A program made the translations under genes and the position numbers. Of a stretch of 64,000 bases of DNA, positions 45,432 to 55,758 are shown in pieces. A model generated the notes under the pieces. That model searched no databases. It had not been told where the DNA came from and saw nothing but the letters and a program-made list of their open reading frames with translations. Source of the DNA: Luteibacter sp. SG786. GTDB taxonomy: Bacteria; Pseudomonadota; Gammaproteobacteria; Xanthomonadales; Rhodanobacteraceae. The stretch is from contig NZ_JAAOYX010000002.1 of the NCBI RefSeq assembly GCF_011759605.1, forward strand, positions 744,001 through 808,000. The letters are read 5' to 3'. Each line of letters begins with the position of its first letter. Positions within the stretch are counted from its first letter, which is position 1.

Positions 45432-45538
45432 CCACAGGAGCGCGCCTTGCGCGCGAAGCCTTTGGCCTCAATTCGAAACCTGGCGCGCCAGCTCCGGGTC
45501 TTTCGCTAACGGCGTCGCGCGCGGGACGCGCTCCTACA
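45432..45538. repeat. Inverted repeat element, family C (GTAGGAGCGCG ends)
   Basis: About 107 bases ending CAGGAGCGCGCCTTGCGCGC on one side and GCGCGCGGGACGCGCTCCTA on the other, which pair with each other. The right end supplies the TAG stop codon of the deaminase gene on the minus strand. It lies between nagB-II and nagA within the same transcription unit. Confidence 0.75.
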
Positions 45539-46568
45539 CCGTCTCCGTCACCTTGTTCAGATGAGGCGGAACGTCGGGATCGAAACCGCGCTTCAACGCC
45601 AGCGCCGCCGCCGCGCGATAGAAGCTCTGCACGGTGAGAAGCGGCGCGCTGATCGGTGCGGAGGCGACGAGCGGCAACATGCCCGGGCCCGTCGCGCCCG
45701 GTGCTGCGACCCATACCTTGGCGTCGCGCTTGCGGAATTCGTCGGCGACCTGGAGCACGCCGGATAGCGTGTCGTCATCCTGCGCGAAGAAGAGCACGGG
45801 GAAATCCGGGCCGACGAGTGCCATCGGGCCATGCTTCACTTCCGCCGAACTGAAGGCCTCGGCGTGCAGCCCGGAGGTTTCCTTGAATTTCAGCGCGGCC
45901 TCCAGCGCCCCCGCGAAGCCGAAGCCGCGGCCGACGACGAAGAGGTTGTGGGCATCGGCAAGACCGTCGACGAGTTCGGACCAGTCGGCGTCCCAGCCTT
46001 CGCGCAACTGTGCGGGCAGCGCGGCAAGCGCTTCACCGATGGCCGCATTGCCGCTCCAGCGCGCGGCGATATGGAGGATGGCGGCCAGCGCGCCCAGATA
46101 ACTCTTGGTGGCGGCTACGCTCTTTTCGGGGCCCGCGTGCAGCGGTACCACGACGTCCGCGCAGGCGGCCAGCGGTGAGTCCACTACGTTCACAAGCGCC
46201 ACCACGTAGGCACCTGCCTGCTTTGCCGCTTCGGCGTTGCGGACGAGGTCGGGACTCTTGCCCGACTGTGACACCGCGATATAGAGCGCGCCGTCCATGC
46301 CCTGTTTCGCATGGTAGATGGAGGTGACCGACGGCGAGGCCGATGCGGTCACCACGCCCAGCTGTGTTTCGAATACGTATTTCGCGTACATGGCGGCATG
46401 GTCGGAACTGCCGCGGGCGCAGGTGATCACCATGCGCGGGGGGTGTGCGCGCAGGCGCTCGGCGAGGGCGCCGACCACCTCTTCGTTTTCGGAAAGCTGC
46501 CGCTCCACGACCCCGGCGGTCTCGTGCGCTTCGCGGAACATCAGGGTGTCTTGCGGAAGTTTCGTCAT
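45534..46568 (-). CDS. nagB-II: SIS-domain glucosamine-6-phosphate deaminase (NagB-II type)
   Basis: A 344-residue protein equal to the isomerase half of GlmS, with two SIS domains and no glutaminase domain. It converts glucosamine-6-phosphate to fructose-6-phosphate and ammonia. Signatures: MVITCARGSSDHAAMYAKYV, AVSQSGKSPDLVRNAEAAKQ, KSVAATKSYLGAL, FVVGRGFGFAGALEAALKFK then ETSGLHAEAFSSAEVKHGPM. The start at 46568 lies 17 bases after the nagQ stop, and the stop lies inside a repeat. The context with nagA, nagP and nagQ makes the deaminase role likely, but an epimerase-like role cannot be excluded. Confidence 0.9.
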   Translation of the reverse strand: MTKLPQDTLMFREAHETAGVVERQLSENEEVVGALAERLRAHPPRMVITCARGSSDHAAMYAKYVFETQLGVVTASASPSVTSIYHAKQGMDGALYIAVSQSGKSPDLVRNAEAAKQAGAYVVALVNVVDSPLAACADVVVPLHAGPEKSVAATKSYLGALAAILHIAARWSGNAAIGEALAALPAQLREGWDADWSELVDGLADAHNLFVVGRGFGFAGALEAALKFKETSGLHAEAFSSAEVKHGPMALVGPDFPVLFFAQDDDTLSGVLQVADEFRKRDAKVWVAAPGATGPGMLPLVASAPISAPLLTVQSFYRAAAALALKRGFDPDVPPHLNKVTETV

Positions 46569-46585
46569 GTCGAAAGTCGGAACCG

Positions 46586-47338
46586 TCAGTCGCTCTGCAG
46601 TTCCGCGACGAAATCGTAGATGTCGCCGCGATACCAGGAGCAGGTGAATTCGACGATGCGGCCATCGTCGAGGAAGCTGCGCCGCTCGATGTTGAGCCCG
46701 GCGCTGCCGGCGCCGAGGCGAAGCAGTCGCGTCTGCGCGGGGCCCAGCACCACCGCGCGCAGACGCTGCAAGGCGCGCAGGGGGCGGTTGCCGAGCTTGT
46801 CGAGGGCCTCGTAGAGCGAATCCACCACGAGGTTCGGGTCGGGCAGGAGATCCAGAGGCACCGCGCTGCGCTCGATGGCCAGCGGTTCGTCGCCGGCATA
46901 GCGCAGCCGGTGCAGGCGGACCACCTGGGTGCCCGGCGACAGGTTCATCGCCATGGCTTCCTCGGGAGTGACCTCGCCGATGCCGCGCTCGAAGAACTCC
47001 GACCGCGGGTTGAGGCCGCGGGCGCGCAGGTCTTCCGTGAAGCTCGTCATCCGGGAGAGCGGCTTCACGATGCGCTCGGACACGAAGGTGCCGGCGCCGT
47101 GCCGCTGGGTAAGGAGCCCGTCTTCCACCAGGCCGCCGATGGCCTTGCGCACGGTGACCCGGGACAGGGTGAGGGCCCTGGCCAGGTCGCGTTCGCTCGG
47201 CAGGGCATGGCCCACCTGCACCTCGCCGTTCTCGATGACGTTCCGGATGGCACGGCGCAGCCGCATGTACGCCAGCGGCTGCCGGGCGGCCGGGTCGTGC
47301 TGGAGGCGCTGGTATTCGGCGACGAGGGCGGATTCCAT
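46586..47338 (-). CDS. nagQ: GntR/HutC-family repressor of GlcNAc genes
   Basis: A 250-residue regulator. N-terminal GntR winged helix: YMRLRRAIRNVIENGEVQVG then HALPSERDLARALTLSRVTV. The C-terminal UTRA domain binds the effector (MTSFTEDLRARGLNPRSEFF; ending FTCSWYRGDIYDF). Related regulators respond to GlcN-6-phosphate or GlcNAc-6-phosphate. The start at 47338 was chosen because it gives the normal family length; the open frame runs further upstream. It leads the nagQ-nagB-II-nagA unit and is divergent from zwf. Confidence 0.88.
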   Translation of the reverse strand: MESALVAEYQRLQHDPAARQPLAYMRLRRAIRNVIENGEVQVGHALPSERDLARALTLSRVTVRKAIGGLVEDGLLTQRHGAGTFVSERIVKPLSRMTSFTEDLRARGLNPRSEFFERGIGEVTPEEAMAMNLSPGTQVVRLHRLRYAGDEPLAIERSAVPLDLLPDPNLVVDSLYEALDKLGNRPLRALQRLRAVVLGPAQTRLLRLGAGSAGLNIERRSFLDDGRIVEFTCSWYRGDIYDFVAELQSD

Positions 47339-47346
47339 TTCGCGAA

Positions 47347-47397
47347 CATACCAATCCACGACCACTGAGGCAAGCCGATACAAGGTCTGCCATACCA
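47347..47397 (-). promoter_or_regulatory. Candidate NagQ sites upstream of nagQ
   Basis: The word TGGTATG occurs twice on the minus strand, at 47353-47347 and 47397-47391, on either side of the likely nagQ leader. The same TGGTA core recurs four times on the plus strand near zwf. A shared GntR-type operator is plausible but unproven. Confidence 0.35.
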
Positions 47398-47438
47398 CCG
47401 GGCCGTTCAAACGGACGTTTGCACGATTTAAATTACAT

Positions 47439-47452
47439 TGGAAACGTTTCCA
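47439..47452. promoter_or_regulatory. LacI-type operator palindrome upstream of zwf
   Basis: TGGAAACGTTTCCA, a perfect 14-base palindrome with the central CG and ACGT core usual for LacI-family operators. It lies in the shared nagQ/zwf promoter region, 125 bases before the zwf start. The binding protein is not identified; its half-site differs from the TGACAAC half-site seen upstream of the kinase gene. Confidence 0.65.
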
Positions 47453-47495
47453 TGGCGTAACGCTTCCATTATCCGGGCGTTTCCGAGGCATGGAG

Positions 47496-47532
47496 TGGTA
47501 CGGGGCTGGTAGCCCCTGGTATGTCACTGGTA
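47496..47532 (+). promoter_or_regulatory. Four TGGTA words at helical spacing
   Basis: TGGTA starts at 47496, 47507, 47517 and 47528, so the steps are 11, 10 and 11 bases, close to one DNA turn each. Three of the four are preceded by C. The array lies 45-80 bases before the zwf start and could place bound regulator subunits on one DNA face. Confidence 0.45.
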
Positions 47533-47576
47533 CGATCCGGAGGCATCTTCCACCGATCCCTCAAGAGGCCACTGTC

Positions 47577-49049
47577 GTGAGCGCTCCCCTCCTGCCGATC
47601 GAACCCTTCGATCTGGTCATCTTCGGCGGCACCGGCGATCTCGCCGTCCGCAAGCTCCTGCCTGCCATGTACCACCGCTTCGCCGACGGCCAGATCCAGG
47701 CCACCAGCCGCATCATCGGCGTGGCGCGCGAAGGCCTGGACGACGAGGCGTACCGCCAGCAGGTGCGGTCGGCCGTCGAGAAAGCCGTGTCGCACATCGT
47801 GCCGGCCCAGCTGGACGCCTTCATCCGCATGGTCGGCTATCGCTCGCTCGACGCCCGCAAGTCGGACGGCTGGGAGGAGTTCGCGGCGCTCATGGCGGCC
47901 GAACCCAGCCACATCCGCGTGTTCTACCTCTCCACTTCGCCGGATATCTTCACCGACATCTGCCAGCGGCTCGGTGGCCTGGGCCTCAACGGCGAGCGCT
48001 CGCGCGTGGTGCTCGAGAAGCCCATCGGTCGCGACCTGGAGAGCGCCAACGCCATCAACGACGCGGTGGCCCGGGTGTTCGGGGAATCGCAGACCTATCG
48101 CATCGACCATTACCTCGGCAAGGAAACGGTGCAGAACCTGCTGGCGCTCCGCTTCGGCAATGCCTTGTTCGAGCCGTTGTGGAACGCCCAGCACATCGAC
48201 CACGTGCAGATCACCGTGGCGGAAACGGTCGGCGTCGGCCACCGTGCGGGTTACTACGATCGCGCCGGCGCGCTGCGCGACATGGTGCAGAACCACATCC
48301 TGCAGCTGCTGTGCATGCTCGCCATGGAGCCGCCGTCGTCCCTCGCACCCGACGCCGTGCGCGACGAGAAACTGAAGGTGCTGCGTGCGTTGCGCCCCAT
48401 CGACGCCGCGAATGCCGCGCAGCTCACGGTGCGCGGCCAATACCGCGCCGGCGCGGCCGAAGGCCAGGGCGTGCCGGGATACCTCGACGAACTGGGCAGC
48501 GACCAGTCCCGGACCGAAACCTTCGTCGCCCTCAAGGCGGAGATCGGTAACTGGCGCTGGGCCGGCGTGCCGTTCTACCTGCGCACCGGCAAGCGCCTGC
48601 CCAGCCGCGTCTCGGAAATCGTGGTGACGTTCCGCGCGCTGCCGCATTCCATCTTCGATCCCGCCAGCGGTCCGCTGCTGCCCAACCGTCTCACACTGCG
48701 CCTGCAGCCTGACGAAGGCGTGAAGCTGTGGCTGACCATCAAGCATCCGGGTCCGGGCGGCCTGCGCCTGCGCCACGTGCCGCTCGACATGAGCTTCGCG
48801 GCGGCGTTCGGCGTGCAGCAGCCCGACGCCTACGAGCGGCTCATTCTCGACGTCGTGCGTGGCAATCCGACCCTCTTCATGCGCCGCGACGAAGTCGAGG
48901 CCGCGTGGAAGTGGGCCGGCCCCATCCTCGACGCGTGGGAAGCCAGCGGCGACACGCCGAAGCCGTACACCGCGGGCACCTGGGGTCCGAGCGCCGCCGT
49001 GGCGCTCATCGAACGCGATGGCCGAACCTGGGCCGAGGACGCCGCATGA
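47577..49049 (+). CDS. zwf: Glucose-6-phosphate 1-dehydrogenase
   Basis: A 490-residue cytoplasmic enzyme that oxidises glucose-6-phosphate to 6-phosphogluconolactone with NAD(P)+. The coenzyme motif FGGTGDLAVRKLLPAMY is at residues 16-32 and the active-site motif YRIDHYLGKETVQNLLALRF is present. The start is GTG at 47577, after an AAGAGG site; longer in-frame extensions overlap the promoter. Its stop overlaps the pgl start, and with edd and eda it forms one Entner-Doudoroff operon. Confidence 0.96.
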   Translation: MSAPLLPIEPFDLVIFGGTGDLAVRKLLPAMYHRFADGQIQATSRIIGVAREGLDDEAYRQQVRSAVEKAVSHIVPAQLDAFIRMVGYRSLDARKSDGWEEFAALMAAEPSHIRVFYLSTSPDIFTDICQRLGGLGLNGERSRVVLEKPIGRDLESANAINDAVARVFGESQTYRIDHYLGKETVQNLLALRFGNALFEPLWNAQHIDHVQITVAETVGVGHRAGYYDRAGALRDMVQNHILQLLCMLAMEPPSSLAPDAVRDEKLKVLRALRPIDAANAAQLTVRGQYRAGAAEGQGVPGYLDELGSDQSRTETFVALKAEIGNWRWAGVPFYLRTGKRLPSRVSEIVVTFRALPHSIFDPASGPLLPNRLTLRLQPDEGVKLWLTIKHPGPGGLRLRHVPLDMSFAAAFGVQQPDAYERLILDVVRGNPTLFMRRDEVEAAWKWAGPILDAWEASGDTPKPYTAGTWGPSAAVALIERDGRTWAEDAA

Positions 49050-49747
49050 ACGCCAAGATCCAACGACACGAATTCGCCGACCGCCTGACCCTTGCCGACA
49101 AGCTGGCCCGGGACGTCGCCTCCAAGCTGGACGCCGCGATCAAGGCACGCGGCAAGGCCACCATGGCCGTGTCCGGCGGCGGCACGCCGAAGACCATGTT
49201 CGCCGTGCTGGCCGAACAGGAAATCGACTGGTCGAAAGTCACCGTCACCCTCGTGGACGAACGCTGGGTGGACACCGACAGCGATCGCTCCAATGCACGC
49301 ATGGTGGCTGAACACCTCTTCCACCATCAGTCGCACACCGCCAGCTTCGTGCCGCTCTTCGACCAGGCCCACAAGGACAACGTGGACGAAGCGCTGGATG
49401 ATGTAGGTGCGCGCATCGACGCGCTCGGCCGGCCGTTCGACGTGGTACTGCTGGGCATGGGTGGCGACGGCCATACCGCATCGTTCTTCCCGGGCGGCGA
49501 CAACCTGGTGGCCGCGCTCGATCCGAACGGCACCCGCACGGTGATCTCGATGCGCGCCGAAGGCGCAGGCGAGCCGCGCATCACGCTTACCCTGCCGCGC
49601 CTGCTCGACACGCGCGCGCTCTATCTGCACATCGAGGGCGACGACAAGAAGCGCGTGCTCGAACAGGCGGAAAACGGTGGCGACTTCCCGATCGCGGCCG
49701 TGCTGAAGCAGGACCGCGTGCCGCTGGACGTGTACTGGGCGCCTTGA
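49046..49747 (+). CDS. pgl: 6-phosphogluconolactonase
   Basis: A 233-residue enzyme of the SugarP_isomerase/DevB type that hydrolyses 6-phosphogluconolactone. Motifs: [51 protein letters not shown] and a C-terminal VPLDVYWAP. The ATG overlaps the zwf stop (ATGA), so translation is coupled. Confidence 0.95.
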   Translation: MNAKIQRHEFADRLTLADKLARDVASKLDAAIKARGKATMAVSGGGTPKTMFAVLAEQEIDWSKVTVTLVDERWVDTDSDRSNARMVAEHLFHHQSHTASFVPLFDQAHKDNVDEALDDVGARIDALGRPFDVVLLGMGGDGHTASFFPGGDNLVAALDPNGTRTVISMRAEGAGEPRITLTLPRLLDTRALYLHIEGDDKKRVLEQAENGGDFPIAAVLKQDRVPLDVYWAP

Positions 49748-49749
49748 GC

Positions 49750-51561
<1,812 letters not shown>

Positions 51562-51576
51562 TCCACCGGAGTAGAG

Positions 51577-52221
51577 ATGAGCAACGAAGCCAAGCAACAG
51601 CGTGTCGAATCGACCTTGCGCCTCGCGCCGGTCGTGCCGGTGGTGATCATCGAGGACGCCTCGAAGGCGGTGGGCATGGCGCGCGCCCTCGTCGCCGGCG
51701 GTGTGCCGGCCATCGAAGTGACCCTGCGGACGCCCGCCGCGCTCGACGCGGTGCGTGCCATCGCGGCGGAAGTGGAAGGCGCGTTCGTCGGCGTGGGCAC
51801 GGTGCTCACGGCGAACGACCTCGAAAACGCCTACAAGGCCGGTGCCAAGTTCGCCGTGTCGCCGGGTAGCTCACCGCGGCTGCTCGACGCCGCCGACGAC
51901 CACGAGCTTCCGTTGCTGCCCGGTGCCGCCACGTCCAGCGAAGCGATGGCCTTGCTGGAGCGCGGTTACCGCTTCCAGAAGTTCTTCCCGGCTGTCCCGG
52001 CCGGCGGCACCAAGCTGCTGGGCGCATGGGCCAGCCCGCTGCCGCAGATCCGCTTCTGTCCCACCGGCGGCATCAGCCTCGCCAACGCGGCCGAGTTCCT
52101 CGCGTTGCCGAACGTCGTCTGCGTGGGCGGCTCGTGGCTCACGCCTCCCGACAAGCTGGCGTCGTCCGATTGGGCGGGCATCGAAGCGTTGGCCCGCGAG
52201 GCGTCGCAACTGGCCCGCTAG
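51577..52221 (+). CDS. eda: KDPG/KHG aldolase
   Basis: A 214-residue class I aldolase that splits KDPG into pyruvate and glyceraldehyde-3-phosphate. The catalytic Glu is in [20 protein letters not shown] and the Schiff-base Lys in [35 protein letters not shown] is the phosphate-binding loop. It follows edd after 15 bases with a GGAG site and ends the operon. Confidence 0.96.
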   Translation: MSNEAKQQRVESTLRLAPVVPVVIIEDASKAVGMARALVAGGVPAIEVTLRTPAALDAVRAIAAEVEGAFVGVGTVLTANDLENAYKAGAKFAVSPGSSPRLLDAADDHELPLLPGAATSSEAMALLERGYRFQKFFPAVPAGGTKLLGAWASPLPQIRFCPTGGISLANAAEFLALPNVVCVGGSWLTPPDKLASSDWAGIEALAREASQLAR

Positions 52222-52265
52222 GGCCACTGTGAAAGCGACAGCGCTTTAGGGTCGGCCTGGCTTTG

Positions 52266-52349
52266 TGTGGGAGCCGCTTCAGCGGCGATTGGGTGCTCGC
52301 GGCAAGCGTGCCCGCTGCCGCGGGATCGCCGGCATAGCCGGCTCCCACA
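52266..52349. repeat. REP-like element, family A, after eda
   Basis: Left arm TGTGGGAGCCGCTTCAGCGG, centre GGGTGCTCGCGGCAAGCGTG, right arm GATCGCCGGCATAGCCGGCT then CCCACA. It is nearly identical to the copies at 18995 and 62429, which suggests recent spread of this mixed-arm version. Confidence 0.87.
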
Positions 52350-52394
52350 AAGTCTGTGCGATCCTTCGCGCCCCGTCTCCGCAAATCTGCGCCC

Positions 52395-53246
52395 ATGATC
52401 TACATCCTCCTCGCCGTCGCCTTCAGCGTGGCCGTCTCGGTGCTGCTGAAGGTCGCGCGCAGCCGCGGCATCGACATCGTGCAGGCCGTGGCGACGAATT
52501 ACATCGTCGCGGCGCTGCTCGCCGTACTCCTGTTGGGCGCAACGCCTGAAGCGGCGATCGAGGCGAAGGCCACCTGGACGCCGCTGGTCCTGCTCGGCGT
52601 GTTGCTGCCTGCGATCTTCCTCGTACTGGCCCGTTCGGTGCGCAGCGTCGGCATCGTGCGTACCGACGTCGCACAGCGCCTGTCACTCTTCGTTTCTCTC
52701 TTCGCGGCCTTCGCGTTCCTGGGCGACACGCTCACGCAGGCGAAGGCGCTGGGCATCGCGCTGGCGCTCGCCGCCGTGCTGTGCGTGCTCTGGCGGCCGG
52801 AGCGCGGCGCGACGGAACGCGGCGGATGGGCGGCGCCGCTGGCGGTGCTTGCCGGGTTCGGAGCGATCGACATCTGCTTCAAGCTCGTGGCCCAGGCAGG
52901 CGCGCCTTTCGCCAGCGCCCTGCTCGCCTCCTTCCTGATCGCCATGGTCCTGTGCTGGATCGCGGTGCTGGTGCGCGCCGCGACGCGCGCGGCACCGGTC
53001 ACCGCACGCAGCCTTGGCTTTGGCGTGCTGCTCGGCGCCGCCAACTTCGCCAACATCCTCTTCTACGTGCGCGGCCACCAGGCCTTGCCGAATAACCCGG
53101 CGCTGGTCTTCGCGTCGATGAACGTGGGTGTGGTGGTCATCGGCACCCTGGTCGGCGCGTTCGGCTTCAAGGAGCGCCTGGCGCCAGTCAACTGGCTGGG
53201 CATCGTGCTGGCGATAGGCGCCATCATGGTCATGACGAATTTGTAG
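52395..53246 (+). CDS. EamA/DMT-superfamily membrane transporter
   Basis: A 283-residue protein with about ten helices in two related halves, typical of drug/metabolite transporters. The second-half motif SFLIAMVLCWIAVLVRAA and the end LAPVNWLGIVLAIGAIMVMT fit EamA domains. The substrate is unknown. The start at 52395 begins a hydrophobic helix directly; an in-frame ATG 39 bases upstream is less likely. The TAG stop is part of the following repeat. Confidence 0.85.
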   Translation: MIYILLAVAFSVAVSVLLKVARSRGIDIVQAVATNYIVAALLAVLLLGATPEAAIEAKATWTPLVLLGVLLPAIFLVLARSVRSVGIVRTDVAQRLSLFVSLFAAFAFLGDTLTQAKALGIALALAAVLCVLWRPERGATERGGWAAPLAVLAGFGAIDICFKLVAQAGAPFASALLASFLIAMVLCWIAVLVRAATRAAPVTARSLGFGVLLGAANFANILFYVRGHQALPNNPALVFASMNVGVVVIGTLVGAFGFKERLAPVNWLGIVLAIGAIMVMTNL

Positions 53247-53326
53247 GAGCCGCTATAGCGGCGAGAAGCCCACGAAGCGGGTATAGCCGTGCGGCGGATT
53301 TCCTCGCCGCTATAGCGGCTCCTACA
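53242..53326. repeat. REP-like element, family B, convergent junction
   Basis: Arms TGTAGGAGCCGCTATAGCGG and the inverse CCGCTATAGCGGCTCCTACA, centre AAGCCCACGAAGCGGGTATA. It overlaps the last two codons of the EamA gene, and TAG within TGTAGGAG is that gene's stop. It lies between the ends of the EamA gene and nagR. Confidence 0.85.
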
Positions 53327-53338
53327 GGCGTCGAGGTG

Positions 53339-54367
53339 TCAAAGGCGGCGCGGCGCGGTGGACCCACGTACCACGAGATCGGGGCTGAAGCCCTCGTTCT
53401 CGATCATCGGATCGTTTTCGTCGCGCTCGATTTCCGCGATGAGGCGCTGCGCCGCGTGGCGGCCGATCTCCTCCGTGTTTTGCCGGGCCGTGGTGAGTGC
53501 CGGCCACGACTGCTTGGAGAACGGGCTGTCCTCGAAGCCTGCGATCGAGAGTTCCCAGGGTACGTCGACACCGCCCGAGCGCGCCGCCGCGAGCACGCCC
53601 GCGGCGATCTCGTCGTTCGAGCCGAAGATCGCGGTGGGCGGGTCCTTCAGCGCGAGCAGCTTGCGGGCGCCGCGAAAGCCGTCGTCGAAGGAGTAGTCGC
53701 CTTCGACCACGAGCCGTTTGTCCACCTCGATGCCGTACTCGCGCAAGGCGTCTTCGTAGCCCTGGTAGCGCTCGGGGCTGGAACGGTGTTCCTTGCCGCC
53801 CCACAGGAAACCGATGCGGTGGTGGCCGAGCTGGATGAGGTGTTCGGTGATCGCATAGGCCGCGTCGCGGTCGTCCACGAAGACGCAGGGCCAGCCGTCT
53901 TTCGGGTCCTGTCGCGCCGAGATGATCCGCACGAACGGCACGTTCTGTTCCGTGAGCGATGCCAGCAGGCGCGGCTGCTCGGACATGGGCGGGCAGAGAA
54001 CAAGCCCGGCGAGGCGGTTGCGACGCACAAGGTCGCCCAACTGCTCGGCGAGCTTCGGCGCGGACGAGTCGCAGGGGTGGATCTGCAAGCCGAACCCTCG
54101 CTGGCGACAGACCGAGAGCACGCCATTCTGCATGGCGATGACGTAGTGGGCGTTGGGATTGTCGTAGACGAGACCGAGGGCGTACGTGCGCGCGCTGCGC
54201 AGGCTGCGCGCCGCCTGGTCGGGCTGGTAGTCGAGGGCCTCGATGGCGCGCTGCACCTTCTCGCGGGTACGCGCGTGGACCGAGGGTTCGTGGTTGATGA
54301 CGCGGGAGACGGTCTTCAGCGAGACGCCGGCCCGTTCGGCCACGTCCTTGATGGTGGGGCTACGCAA
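53339..54367 (-). CDS. nagR: LacI-family repressor NagR
   Basis: A 342-residue LacI-type regulator. The helix-turn-helix is TIKDVAERAGVSLKTVSRVI followed by NHEPSVHARTREKV and the hinge helix with RSLRSARTYALGLV. The periplasmic-binding-like effector domain follows. I place the start at TTG 54367, giving (M)RSPTIKDV, with GAGGG nine bases upstream; no ATG or GTG is nearby, although the frame stays open upstream. It precedes no other gene and lies just after nagP on the same strand, so it may be co-transcribed with nagP. The name comes from the Xanthomonas nag locus. Confidence 0.85.
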   Translation of the reverse strand: MRSPTIKDVAERAGVSLKTVSRVINHEPSVHARTREKVQRAIEALDYQPDQAARSLRSARTYALGLVYDNPNAHYVIAMQNGVLSVCRQRGFGLQIHPCDSSAPKLAEQLGDLVRRNRLAGLVLCPPMSEQPRLLASLTEQNVPFVRIISARQDPKDGWPCVFVDDRDAAYAITEHLIQLGHHRIGFLWGGKEHRSSPERYQGYEDALREYGIEVDKRLVVEGDYSFDDGFRGARKLLALKDPPTAIFGSNDEIAAGVLAAARSGGVDVPWELSIAGFEDSPFSKQSWPALTTARQNTEEIGRHAAQRLIAEIERDENDPMIENEGFSPDLVVRGSTAPRRL

Positions 54368-54468
54368 TCTACGACCCTCGATAGCAAGGCGGCCGTCCGA
54401 AGGGACGGCCTCGGCAAGTTTACACAAGGGCAATGCCGAGGTCGTTCCTTCGTGGGCGTCGTCGGACC

Positions 54469-55758
54469 TCAGTCGCGGACGTGCTGTCCCACCCGATGCC
54501 CGGCCGCGCCGTAGTACAGGATGTACAGGTAGCAGGGCACCATGAGGCAGAGGAACACGCCCTGGAAATCGAAGTGCTGCTTCAGGTGCGCGAACAGCAC
54601 CGGAATGACGGCACCACCCGCGATACCCATGATCAGGAAGGCCGACCCGAACTCGGTCAGCCGCCCCAGGCCCTTGATGGCGAGCGGGAAGATCGCCGGC
54701 CACATCATGGCGTTGGCGAAGCCCAGCGCGGCCACGAAGGCCACCGACACGTAGCCGCTGGTGACGTAGGTGCCGATCGAGAACACGACACCCAGGATCG
54801 CCGAGAACGCTAGATAGCGCTGCTGCGAAACGAAGCGCGGGATGAGCAGCAGGCCGGCCACGTAGCCCACCAGCATGGCGATCAGCGTGAACGAGGTGAA
54901 GTGGCTCGTCTCGGCCGGCGACATGCCGAAGCCCTGGCCGTACGTGCCGATGGCGTCGCCGGCCATGACCTCCACGCCCACGTAAACGAACAGGCAGAGC
55001 ACGCCGAGCCACAGGTGCGGGAAGCTCAGGAGGCTGCCCTTGTCGTGGCCGATGGCGCGCTCGGAGTTGTCACTGGACGGCTTGATCTCGGGCAGGGACG
55101 AACGCACGACCCATATGGCCAGCACGACCAACAGGGCGGCCATCACCATGTACGGCATGTGCACCTTGGCCGCGAAAGCCGCCAGCAGCGCGTCCTTTTC
55201 GGCCGGCGAGGCGGCCGCTGCGATCTGCTTGTCGAAGGTGCCGATGTTGCTCATCACCACCGCGCCGAAAACGAACGGCGCGAGGGCACCGGCCACCTTG
55301 TTGCAGATGCCCATGAAGGCGATGCGTTGCGCGCCGCTCTCGATGGGGCCGAGGATGGATATGTACGGATTGGACGCGGTCTGCAACAGCGAGAGGCCGG
55401 CCCCGATGACGAACAGCCCGGTCAATGCGCCGGGATACACGCGCATCGTGACGAACTGGCCGAACATCACCGCGCCGATCGCCATGACGAACAGGCCGAG
55501 CCCCATGCCCTTCTTCATGCCGGTTTTCTTCAGGATGAAGGAGGAGGGCAGGGCGAGGAAGAAATAAGACAGGTAGAACGCCATGGGCACGAGGAAGGCG
55601 TTCACGTCGTCGAGGTTGAAGGCCAGCTTGACGAAGGTGATCAACGGCCCGTTGAGCCACGTGACGAAGCCGAAGATGAAGAACAGGACGCCGATGACGA
55701 TCATCGGGACCAGACTGGAATGGCGCGTCTCGTTAACCGCGGCCGTGGTGGACGACAT
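54469..55758 (-). CDS. nagP: NagP-like sugar/H+ symporter (MFS, FucP family)
   Basis: A 429-residue inner-membrane permease with 12 helices that should bring GlcNAc into the cytoplasm. FucP-family traits are seen: FFIFGFVTWLNGPLITFVKL, LSYFFLALPSSFILKKTGMK, SLLQTASNPYISILGP and ALGFANAMMWPAIFPLAIKG. The start at 55758 is preceded by GAGAGGGGAG. It is divergent from the kinase gene across a region with NagR-like operators and precedes nagR. Confidence 0.92.
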   Translation of the reverse strand: MSSTTAAVNETRHSSLVPMIVIGVLFFIFGFVTWLNGPLITFVKLAFNLDDVNAFLVPMAFYLSYFFLALPSSFILKKTGMKKGMGLGLFVMAIGAVMFGQFVTMRVYPGALTGLFVIGAGLSLLQTASNPYISILGPIESGAQRIAFMGICNKVAGALAPFVFGAVVMSNIGTFDKQIAAAASPAEKDALLAAFAAKVHMPYMVMAALLVVLAIWVVRSSLPEIKPSSDNSERAIGHDKGSLLSFPHLWLGVLCLFVYVGVEVMAGDAIGTYGQGFGMSPAETSHFTSFTLIAMLVGYVAGLLLIPRFVSQQRYLAFSAILGVVFSIGTYVTSGYVSVAFVAALGFANAMMWPAIFPLAIKGLGRLTEFGSAFLIMGIAGGAVIPVLFAHLKQHFDFQGVFLCLMVPCYLYILYYGAAGHRVGQHVRD

